Source: DATGLE01 sp035294325 (lineage in GTDB: Bacteria; Chloroflexota; Ktedonobacteria; Ktedonobacterales; Ktedonobacteraceae). Taken from it: DNA of 18,388 nucleotides. The position numbers and the translations under genes were made by a program. The stretch is taken from the NCBI GenBank assembly GCA_035294325.1, contig DATGLE010000271.1, positions 1 through 18,388 on the forward strand. The letters are read 5' to 3'. Shown in pieces: positions 1 through 5,676 of this stretch. A model generated the notes under the pieces. It ran no database searches, had not been told where the DNA came from, and saw only the letters and a list, made by a program, of their open reading frames with translations. Positions within the stretch are counted from its first letter, which is position 1, and each line of letters starts with the position of its first letter.

Positions 1-156
1 GCCGACGGCATCGAGCGCGCGCGTCACGAGGGTAAATATCTGCTGCAAGGCGGGGCTGCTGGTGATCGGCAACTCACACTCCGTCCATGCAACCATGCCG
101 AGCGGGGCGGTGATGCGGTAGAGGGTCTTCGCCAGCTTCATATTGTTATCCAGCAT
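1..156 (-). CDS. Partial protein of unknown function (N-terminus only)
   Basis: An open frame of 52 codons runs from an ATG at 156 off the left edge without a stop. It reads MLDNNMKLAKTLYRITAPLG and continues with a plausible mix of residues. A second in-frame ATG at 141 (MKLAKTL...) is an equally good start: it has a weak GGAT 8-11 bases upstream, whereas nothing resembling a ribosome binding site precedes 156. I do not recognise the family from so short a piece. Third-position GC is high, as in the certain genes of the window, which supports real coding. The gene reads away from the 970 gene, so the gap between them is divergent. Confidence 0.5.
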   Translation of the reverse strand, partial: MLDNNMKLAKTLYRITAPLGMVAWTECELPITSSPALQQIFTLVTRALDAVG

Positions 157-486
157 GATTAAAAAATAAGCAGCGATCCCCATGTGCGCGCCCGGAGACC
201 TGGAAGATAGGCGCGCATCGCTGCGCCGGGGCGGCCACATCGTGCGCCTGGCAAGTGAGCAAAAGGAAGCGTCACGATGGGGCTGCCGGGACGCGGGGGT
301 GACGGGCTTCGCCTCCGCCCCGGCACTACGAATACTTCGCAGCGCCAGGAGTAAGTGTAGATGATTCTTGTATGACAAGCCATAACGGGAGAGATCAGAT
401 AGATGAGGCTATCAGCGCTTGCTTGCGAAACAGGAGAAATCACAATCAGACAACAGAAAGCGAAGAGAACCAGAGGAGATAAAGAA

Positions 487-513
487 AAAGCACGGCTCCA
501 GGAGCCGTGCTTT
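487..513 (-). terminator. Intrinsic terminator, minus strand
   Basis: A perfect 12-bp stem (AAAGCACGGCTC with its complement GAGCCGTGCTTT) closes a 3-base loop. Read on the minus strand it is followed by CTTTTTCTTTATC, a good U-tract. On the plus strand only TTTG follows. It would therefore stop leftward transcription, yet no gene on the minus strand is visible to its right before 2139. Confidence 0.6.
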
Positions 514-603
514 GAAAAAATGGATGATGCGATTTAAACCGAATATTCCTTCTGTGGGTAGCCGCGTGATGATGAATAGTAACAACCGAAACTGGCAAAG
601 CCG

Positions 604-779
604 GGATGATGTAGGGGCGCGGCGCCGCCGTGAATGGCAACGTACCGTGACCGGCCGGCGGCGCAAGCCCGCCGTGCCCCTGTAACCACGCACGGCGAAG
701 AGAAGACCGGGCGGGCTTGCGCTTCGGCCCCCACACCTCAACTCCACCACCCGGCCGGCGCCGCGCCCCTACATCATCC
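604..779. repeat. Nested palindromic element with 24-bp ends
   Basis: Three concentric inverted repeats are perfect: 24 bp at 604-627 and 756-779 (end motif GGATGATGTAGGGGCGCGGC), 13 bp at 661-673 and 710-722 (GCGCAAGCCCGCC), and 7 bp at 671-677 and 690-696. The element is 176 bp with no coding capacity. The terminal TGTAGGGGC motif recurs at 9238. This has the look of a miniature mobile or REP-like element. Confidence 0.65.
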
Positions 780-882
780 TATCATTCCTTTCGCTTGCCG
801 ATCTTGATTGCCAGTATCCACCCTTGCGTGCCTGCACATCTGGAATATGCTCGCCTCTGGCTGTTAATCTTCATTATGGCGC

Positions 883-911
883 TATTCAGTAACACGGGCT
901 GGTGGTATGAT
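883..911 (+). promoter_or_regulatory. Weak promoter candidate
   Basis: TATGAT at 906-911 is a good -10 match. Seventeen bases upstream the -35 position reads TATTCA (883-888), a poor match. Initiation near 918 would give a leader of about 50 bases for the gene at 970. Confidence 0.35.
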
Positions 912-969
912 AGAGGGAGCGTGTGCTGTAATTGTCGCAGACCATCATGGATAACGCAAGGAGCCGAAA

Positions 970-2079
970 ATGGATATCGCACACACCTCCGCGCAGCAAG
1001 AGCAGACTGAACCTGGTATGCGGGCCGAGATCGAGCGTGCATTGACCTCGCGGCGCTTTGAGTTAGAAGATCCCGCCGAGGCCATAGAGTTTTGCTATCG
1101 TCAGGGCTGGACCGATGGCCTGCCCGTCGTACCGCCAACGCCGGGCTGCGTCAGCGAATTTCTGGAGTATGCCGGAAAGCAGCCCGACGAGATCCTGGGC
1201 ACGATCCCGGCGCGCAACCGGGTGATTACGGCGGAGAAGGTCGCCATCAACGCCGTCATGGCCGGCTGCCTGCCCAACTATATGCCGGTCATCGTCGCCG
1301 CCGTCGAGGCAATGTGCCAGGAGCAATTCAACCTGCACGGCATCTCCGCCACCACCGGCGGGACGGCTCCGCTGCTGATCGTCAACGGGCCGGCGGTGCG
1401 GCAGCTCAACATCAATAGCGGCGTCAATGTCTTCGGGCCGGGGGTGCGCGCGAACGCCACGATTGGGCGGGCGATCCGCCTGATCCTGATGAACGTCGGC
1501 GGCGCCATCCCCGGCATACTCGACAAAGCCTGCCTGGGCCATCCCGGCAAGTACAGCTATTGCATCGCCGAGGACGAAGAGGGGAGTCCCTGGGAGCCGC
1601 TGAGCGTCGAGCGCGGCATGCCGCAGGATGTGAGCGCGGTAACGGTCTTCGCCGGCGAGGCGCCGCATCACGTCACCAACCAGGCCGCCGGCAGCGGCGA
1701 GCGCATCATCGGCTCCATCGTCAACACCATGCTGGGTACGATGTATCGCGGCGGCAACTGGGTGCTCGTACTCTGCCCGGAGCACGTCACTGTTTTCAAA
1801 AAGGAGGGCTGGACGAAGCAGCAGATCCGCCAGGCTGTCTATGAACGGGCGCAGCGCCCGCTGGCCGAGTTCAAGCGCTTGAACGGTCTGCCCGACAGCG
1901 CCATCACTGACGGGGATAGCGAGCGCAGCTATCGCTACATGGAGAATCCCGATGATCTGCTGATCGTGCCAGCGGGTGGCAGGGCTGGCGGCTTCTCGGC
2001 AATCATTCCGCCGTGGGCGGCGGGCGCCGATTCGCGCCCGGTCACGCGCGCCATCGGCGTGTGCATCGACTGCAATTAG
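970..2079 (+). CDS. Conserved protein of unknown function, GWTDGLPVVPPT family
   Basis: The ATG at 970 follows AAGGAG by six bases (AAGGAGCCGAAA), so the start is well supported; the product is 369 residues. The protein has no signal peptide and no membrane segment. Distinctive segments are GWTDGLPVVPPTPG near residue 47, PARNRVITAEKVAINAVMAG near residue 80, HGISATTGGTAPLLIVNGPA, INSGVNVFGPGVRANATIGR and HPGKYSYCIAEDEEGSPWEP, ending in GVCIDCN. I remember this combination from a widespread family of unassigned proteins in soil bacteria, sometimes with a small cysteine- or selenocysteine-containing partner. That memory is not verified here, no partner is visible, and no reaction can be named. 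Cysteines are few; the C-terminal CIDC pair is the only CxxC. The gene stands alone, with a strong inverted repeat directly after its stop. Confidence 0.85.
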   Translation: MDIAHTSAQQEQTEPGMRAEIERALTSRRFELEDPAEAIEFCYRQGWTDGLPVVPPTPGCVSEFLEYAGKQPDEILGTIPARNRVITAEKVAINAVMAGCLPNYMPVIVAAVEAMCQEQFNLHGISATTGGTAPLLIVNGPAVRQLNINSGVNVFGPGVRANATIGRAIRLILMNVGGAIPGILDKACLGHPGKYSYCIAEDEEGSPWEPLSVERGMPQDVSAVTVFAGEAPHHVTNQAAGSGERIIGSIVNTMLGTMYRGGNWVLVLCPEHVTVFKKEGWTKQQIRQAVYERAQRPLAEFKRLNGLPDSAITDGDSERSYRYMENPDDLLIVPAGGRAGGFSAIIPPWAAGADSRPVTRAIGVCIDCN

Positions 2080-2082
2080 CGA

Positions 2083-2147
2083 GACGAATAACGCTGCAAG
2101 GCTCCCGGCCACCTGCGGCGGCCGGGAGCCTTGCAGCGTTATTCGTC
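2083..2147. terminator. Perfect 28-bp inverted repeat between convergent genes
   Basis: Arms 2083-2110 and 2120-2147 are exact complements around a 9-base loop. Neither side has a long T-run. It begins three bases after the stop at 2079, and its right arm contains the stop and last two codons of the PAP2 gene on the other strand. The position suggests a bidirectional terminator or transcript-end stabiliser. Confidence 0.6.
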
Positions 2148-2996
2148 ATCCTCATCGCCGGGCTGCTGGAGGGGTTTCGCGATCTCCGGTGACTTGCCGG
2201 CGGGCGGGTGTATCCAGGCTTTGATTCTGAGGTAGAGCGCCATAATGCCCGCGAACCAGAGGCCGCCGTACATATATCCGGCCAGCACGTCGCTCGGCCA
2301 GTGCGCGCCCAGGTAGACACGCGAAGGCCCGATACAGGCAATCAATATAGTGCAGATGGCAATCAGGATATTGCGCAATTTGCCGGAGCGCCAGTTCGTA
2401 GCCAGCAGGTAGATCATCAGGCCGTAGAAGTTCGTATAGTGCATCACATGGCCGCTGGGGAAGCTCGGCTCATTGATGGTGCGCACCACCGTTACCAGCT
2501 CTTTCGTCGGACGCGGTCGCTTGATGACGCGTTTCACCAGAGCGTTGAGCAGCGTGGAAGAGGAGGCGGACGCGAGAATAAAAATAGCCTCCAGGCGGAA
2601 ACGCAGCAGCCAGAATATGCCGCCCGTCGCGAGCGTGACGGGGACGGCAAACTTTGGGAAACCGATCTCAGAGATGCCGAAAAAGAAACGGCGCACCCAG
2701 CGATTATGATATTTTTGCAGGCGCCCGGCGATCAACATATCGCCGGGGAAAAACTGTGTGCGCTGGGCGAAGAATGAGAGCAGCACCACGCCCGAAAGCA
2801 GCCAGAGGTAGAAGGCCATGAACATCGTTCCGCGCGAAACTGCCCTGCGCCCGGATACAGATGTCTGAGCAGCAACGCGCTGGGCCTCAGTCATTACGGG
2901 CGTGAGATCCGGCAGATTCACCTGGGGAGGAGGCAGCGGAGCGCTTGCCGGATTGCGTGCTGCCGGGTTTGTCTCTTTTCGACTGTCGCGTGACAT
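2139..2996 (-). CDS. PAP2-family membrane phosphatase
   Basis: The product of 285 residues contains the full PAP2/acid-phosphatase signature: KX6RP at 155-163 (KRVIKRPRP), PSGH at 180-183 and SRX5HX3D at 225-236 (SRVYLGAHWPSD), with H183 and H232 as expected catalytic histidines. Hydrophobic segments lie near residues 57-77, 115-131, 136-152, 186-200, 208-224 and 240-257, so it is an integral membrane protein with the active site near the membrane surface. A Pro-rich N-terminal tail of about 50 residues and an acidic C-terminus flank the core. Family members dephosphorylate lipid phosphates such as undecaprenyl pyrophosphate or phosphatidic acid; the substrate cannot be told. The start at 2996 is chosen because AGAGGGAAGG lies just upstream; the frame is open to 3095 but has no good site there. 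It follows the reductase gene by 99 bases on the same strand. Confidence 0.9.
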   Translation of the reverse strand: MSRDSRKETNPAARNPASAPLPPPQVNLPDLTPVMTEAQRVAAQTSVSGRRAVSRGTMFMAFYLWLLSGVVLLSFFAQRTQFFPGDMLIAGRLQKYHNRWVRRFFFGISEIGFPKFAVPVTLATGGIFWLLRFRLEAIFILASASSSTLLNALVKRVIKRPRPTKELVTVVRTINEPSFPSGHVMHYTNFYGLMIYLLATNWRSGKLRNILIAICTILIACIGPSRVYLGAHWPSDVLAGYMYGGLWFAGIMALYLRIKAWIHPPAGKSPEIAKPLQQPGDEDDE

Positions 2997-3095
2997 AGTG
3001 CCTTCCCTCTGAAATATTTTCCAGTACATGATACAACACCCCCGACGCGCCGGGTAGTGCCGGACCGCGCCGGGGAGACAGATGGGCCGCGACAC

Positions 3096-4478
3096 TCACA
3101 CGCGATCCGCGGCCCAGCGTACTGCTTCGCTCAGCGTGGGATAAGGAATGATGGTATCGGCCAGATTTTTGGCCGGAAGATTTGCCTGCATAGCCACAAC
3201 AACCGGAGCAATCAGGTCATCGGCGCGCGGCCCGAGGATATGGCCGCCGAGGATTTTTCCCTGCGTATCCACCAGCAGCTTGACCAGGCCGGCTGTGTTC
3301 CCGTTGGCGACGGCGCGCTCGCTCTCACTGAACGGCATGCGGCCAGCTTTGTAAGCCGTGCCTTCCCTGCGCAACTGCTCTTCCGTCTTGCCCACATGCG
3401 CCAGGGATGGGAAGGTGAACGTTACCCAGGGAATGACGCGATCATCGAATGGCCGGGGCTGCTCTGACAAGGCGTTTTGCGCCGCAAGTTTGCCCTGCGC
3501 GTAGGCCACGTGCGTGAACTGGAGGCCGCCGGTCACATCTCCCGCCGCCCAGATATGCGGCGTGCTGGTCCGCAGCGTCTCATCAACCTTGATGCCACGC
3601 TCCGTCGTTTCCACCCCTGCCGCTTCAAGGTTGAGCTTTGCGAACTGCGGGCGGCGGCCAATGGCGAGCAATATTTCGTCAACCGTCAACCGCTCCTCTT
3701 CTTTCTGGCCGCAGCGCACCGTCAGGCGCTTCCCCTCCGCCGTGCGCTCCACGCGGCGCAGCTCCGCATCCGTCTCCAGGCGCATACCCTCTCTGGTAAG
3801 CAGATCGCAGAGCATATCGGCCAGTTCGCGATCTTCCTTGTCGAGAAGCTGCGGGCTGCGTTCCAGCACAGTAATCTCCACGCCGAAGCGATGGAACATC
3901 TGGGCGAACTCCATCCCTATCGCACCTCCGCCAACGACGGCCAGGCGGCGCGGCAGCGCTGGCAGCGCCACAGCCTGTACGTTGGTGATAAAGCCGGTCT
4001 GCTCCAGCCCTTCGATTGGCGGAACGAGCGTCTTGCTGCCACTGGCGATGATGATGCGGTCAGCGTAGATAGTGCGCCCGCCGACTGCAACCTCGTGCGG
4101 CGAGGTGAAGCTGGCTTCGCCCTGAAAGACCTGGATACCCTTCTTTCGCAGCGATGCGCTGGCCTCGTCGGATGTGCCGCCGCGAATCTGGTCGATGACT
4201 TTATGAACGTAGGACTGGACCGCTTCCCACTGCACCGACGCCTCGGGGATGTGTAGTCCGTAGCCGGTGACGTGATGCGCCTGGTAGAGCATATTCGCGA
4301 TGTGCAGCAGCGTTTTCGTGGGATCGCAGCCGTAGTTGAGGCAGGTGCCGCCAATTTTGTCGCGTTCGACCAGCGCCACGCGTGCGCCCTGCTGTAAAGC
4401 CGTGTCGGCGGCTGCGCTGCCCGCCGCGCCCGCACCGATAACGAGCAAATCATAATGACCGTTTGGAGTCGTCGCCAT
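3096..4478 (-). CDS. Flavin pyridine nucleotide-disulfide reductase (MerA/Lpd family)
   Basis: The product has 460 residues: an FAD-binding GAGAAG at 15-20, redox-active C46 and C51 (GGTCLNYGCDPTK), a second dinucleotide fold with VVGGGAIGMEFA, an AAGDVTGG flavin motif and a C-terminal dimerisation domain. It belongs with mercuric reductase, RclA and dihydrolipoamide dehydrogenase. It lacks the HMA-like N-terminal domain and the C-terminal CC pair of true mercuric reductases. In the C-terminal PYPTLSEA motif, Y446 stands where lipoamide dehydrogenase has its catalytic His, while E451 is kept. It is thus unlikely to be an ordinary Lpd, and no 2-oxoacid dehydrogenase genes are nearby. A role in reducing a metal or small disulfide is a guess. 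The ATG at 4478 is preceded by GAGAGGAAAAGAT; an upstream extension of 19 codons is open but has no site. Confidence 0.88.
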   Translation of the reverse strand: MATTPNGHYDLLVIGAGAAGSAAADTALQQGARVALVERDKIGGTCLNYGCDPTKTLLHIANMLYQAHHVTGYGLHIPEASVQWEAVQSYVHKVIDQIRGGTSDEASASLRKKGIQVFQGEASFTSPHEVAVGGRTIYADRIIIASGSKTLVPPIEGLEQTGFITNVQAVALPALPRRLAVVGGGAIGMEFAQMFHRFGVEITVLERSPQLLDKEDRELADMLCDLLTREGMRLETDAELRRVERTAEGKRLTVRCGQKEEERLTVDEILLAIGRRPQFAKLNLEAAGVETTERGIKVDETLRTSTPHIWAAGDVTGGLQFTHVAYAQGKLAAQNALSEQPRPFDDRVIPWVTFTFPSLAHVGKTEEQLRREGTAYKAGRMPFSESERAVANGNTAGLVKLLVDTQGKILGGHILGPRADDLIAPVVVAMQANLPAKNLADTIIPYPTLSEAVRWAADRV

Positions 4479-4582
4479 ATCTTTTCCTCTCATAGTATCT
4501 GGGGAACTCTCCATAAGAGTTACCTTACAGCCCAAAGCATGTCATCCAGAGCGCCAAAAGTTGCCATTCAGAGCGCCAGAGA

Positions 4583-4729
4583 ATGTCATCCTGAGCACAA
4601 GCGAAGGATCCCGCACGAGCGCAGCGATGTGCGAGTGCGGCCCGGTTCTTGCCAGTGAGCCAGACGGACTAACGCCAGATCCTTCCCCATCGTGCCTCAG
4701 GGCTACGGCTCACGCGCTCAGGATGACAT
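4583..4729. repeat. GTCATCCTGAGC palindromic repeat, copy A
   Basis: Ends ATGTCATCCTGAGC (4583-4596) and GCTCAGGATGACAT (4716-4729) are perfect complements. An inner pair GAAGGATC (4603-4610) and GATCCTTC (4678-4685) is also complementary. Related but degraded end motifs lie just to the left (4542-4580). The same element recurs at 8015-8133. No coding capacity is seen. Confidence 0.7.
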
Positions 4730-4891
4730 GTTGCGGCGCCCCGCTCAGGGCTGCCGTCCCTGAGAACCCCGCTGGTCTCCTCTCCATGTTACACGCGCCC
4801 CAGACACAAAAAGGGGACCTTCATCCTTGCCCTCTCCCGCGGAAATTCGCGCAGCTTCGCCACTCCCGTACAGATGCATGTACACCTCAGT

Positions 4892-4958
4892 AGTATTGAG
4901 AAGGGATGGAGCGGACGGGTGGCACAGCCACCCGTCCGCTCCATCCCTTCTCAATACT
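4892..4958. repeat. 32-bp perfect hairpin
   Basis: Arms 4892-4923 and 4927-4958 are exact complements with only ACA as the loop. There is no T-run on either side, and it lies between divergent genes, so a terminator role is not obvious. Confidence 0.75.
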
Positions 4959-5054
4959 GGGAGCGCCGCAGGCGCGATGTGTGAGAGATAACTATGAACT
5001 GCCGCCCCGGCATGTACATTTTTACCAATCTGTCGAAACAAGGGAGTTTTAGGG

Positions 5055-5084
5055 TTGACAAACATTTGCCATGTGGTGTATCCT
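5055..5084 (+). promoter_or_regulatory. Sigma-70-type promoter of the ilv cluster
   Basis: A perfect TTGACA at 5055-5060 is followed after 18 bases by TATCCT at 5079-5084. Transcription from about 5091 would produce a leader of nearly 590 bases before ilvB. It is the best promoter match I found upstream of the cluster. Confidence 0.6.
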
Positions 5085-5196
5085 CGAAAACAGCATAAAC
5101 GACGTACAGAGCGCTCCGGCAAGGTTGCTGTTGTAGCCTCGTATCGTAAAATGGCTGAAAAATAGTTTTTGCGCGGACATCTTTTCATGGCGAAAT

Positions 5197-5221
5197 GTAG
5201 AGATGGGGCTTGTCCCCATCT
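5197..5221 (+). repeat. TGTAGAG hairpin repeat, single copy
   Basis: TGTAG followed by an 8-bp stem AGATGGGG/CCCCATCT (5201-5208, 5214-5221) with loop CTTGT. It resembles the 41-bp repeats at 10608, with paired changes in the stem. Confidence 0.55.
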
Positions 5222-5265
5222 GCTATGTCCTCGTCTGAGATCAAACGGAACGGAGTAGAGAAGCA

Positions 5266-5571
5266 ATGATGGCAACGTCATTTACAGCACAGCCAGCAAT
5301 GGTTGCTGGCCGGGACCGTGCTGGACGTATGCCCTTCTCTATGCCCGCAATGAGCATGTGCATGTCCGCTGCTGCAAGCACCATCATCATCGAAACCGGC
5401 GTGTTAGCGCCGGTTTCTTCATTTGTGCTTGTTTTGCTTCTAGTAGTTCTCCTTGTAAGCCTTGTGGTACTTATTAGCCTCATCCTTACCGGCCTTACCG
5501 GACTCGTTGGGCTGGAGAGTCTGGTAGGGCTGATAACGAAGCTAGCCACGAAAACAGTGCAGGGAGATTAA
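5266..5571 (+). CDS. Branched-chain-rich leader peptide of the ilv cluster
   Basis: A 101-codon frame lies between the promoter and an intrinsic terminator, directly before ilvB. Residues 54-90 are 15 Leu, 9 Val and 3 Ile out of 37; residues 40-42 are Ile-Ile-Ile. Leucine is written mostly with CTT (7 of 15, plus TTG and CTA), while the neighbouring enzyme genes favour CTG. In function this would be a sensor: ribosomes starved of charged Leu, Val or Ile tRNA stall in the run and change the fold of the downstream RNA. ATG pairs at 5266 and 5269 follow GGAG about ten bases upstream; later in-frame ATGs (5350, 5356, 5362) could give a shorter peptide. The alternative is a small single-span membrane protein, since the run is hydrophobic enough. 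Position and terminator favour the leader. It is longer than known leader peptides of about 15-35 residues. Confidence 0.6.
   Translation: MMATSFTAQPAMVAGRDRAGRMPFSMPAMSMCMSAAASTIIIETGVLAPVSSFVLVLLLVVLLVSLVVLISLILTGLTGLVGLESLVGLITKLATKTVQGD
5392..5417 (+). promoter_or_regulatory. Hairpin inside the leader ORF
   Basis: A perfect 10-bp stem (GAAACCGGCG with CGCCGGTTTC) with loop TGTTAG starts immediately after three ATC isoleucine codons (5383-5391). A ribosome waiting on these codons would melt or cover its 5' arm. It could be a pause hairpin. Confidence 0.5.
5498..5524 (+). promoter_or_regulatory. Candidate pause or alternative hairpin
   Basis: CCGGACTC (5498-5505) can pair with GAGTCTGG (5517-5524), with one G-U pair and an 11-base loop, near the end of the Leu/Val codon run. 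The overlapping segment 5522-5531 can instead pair at 8 of 10 positions with the 5' arm of the terminator (5616-5625). Competition between the two is a hypothesis from hand pairing only. Confidence 0.3.
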
Positions 5572-5613
5572 CGGGAGCAACGGCGCAACCCAATCCAAAG
5601 CAGGTATCCTTTT

Positions 5614-5648
5614 GAGGGCCTCCCAGGTTCTGGGAGGCCCTCTTTATT
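5614..5648 (+). terminator. Intrinsic terminator (attenuator) before ilvB
   Basis: A perfect 12-bp stem (GAGGGCCTCCCA, 5614-5625, and 5631-5642) with loop GGTTC is followed by TTTATT. It lies 43 bases after the leader stop and 29 bases before the ilvB start, so it would cut off the whole cluster unless prevented. Confidence 0.85.
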
Positions 5649-5676
5649 ATGAATGTTGATTTATTCAGGAGGAATT

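Larger units (their letters stand above)
157..969. other. Non-coding divergent gap with palindromes
   Basis: About 800 bases without a convincing gene. Open frames here on both strands have arginine/serine/proline-rich, low-complexity translations typical of GC-rich chance frames, and they overlap each other. The stretch holds a hairpin with T-run reading leftward (487-513), a nested palindrome (604-779), an imperfect inverted pair around 220-234 and 316-330 (GCGCCGGGGCGG against CCGCCCCGGC), and a weak promoter candidate next to the downstream gene. Confidence 0.6.
4479..5265. other. Divergent intergenic region with repeats and ilv promoter
   Basis: No gene is supported between the reductase start and the leader ORF. 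The region holds degenerate copies of a CAGAGCGCCA/GTCATCC motif (4540-4582), a palindromic element (4583-4729), a very long hairpin (4892-4958), a promoter for the rightward cluster (5055-5084) and a small hairpin (5201-5221). Short open frames at 4561-4893 and 4745-5281 cross these repeats and are rejected. Confidence 0.6.

Noticed and set aside
412..750. Small genes in the left intergenic region
   Set aside because: Several overlapping frames on both strands cross the terminator and the palindrome; their composition is arginine/serine-rich and no binding site is convincing.
1063..2112. 349-codon minus-strand ORF antisense to the 970 gene
   Set aside because: Its translation is Ala/Asp/Arg/His-rich with no motif, and it mirrors a well-supported gene with its own binding site.
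3096..4478. Dihydrolipoamide dehydrogenase (lpdA) or mercuric reductase (merA) by name
   Set aside because: The catalytic His is replaced by Tyr, and the metal-binding N- and C-terminal parts of MerA are missing, so neither symbol is justified.
5085..5660. T-box riboswitch upstream of ilvB
   Set aside because: No T-box consensus (AGGGTGGNACCGCG-like) precedes the terminator; the nearest similarity, around 5310, is too weak. A leader peptide explains the region better.
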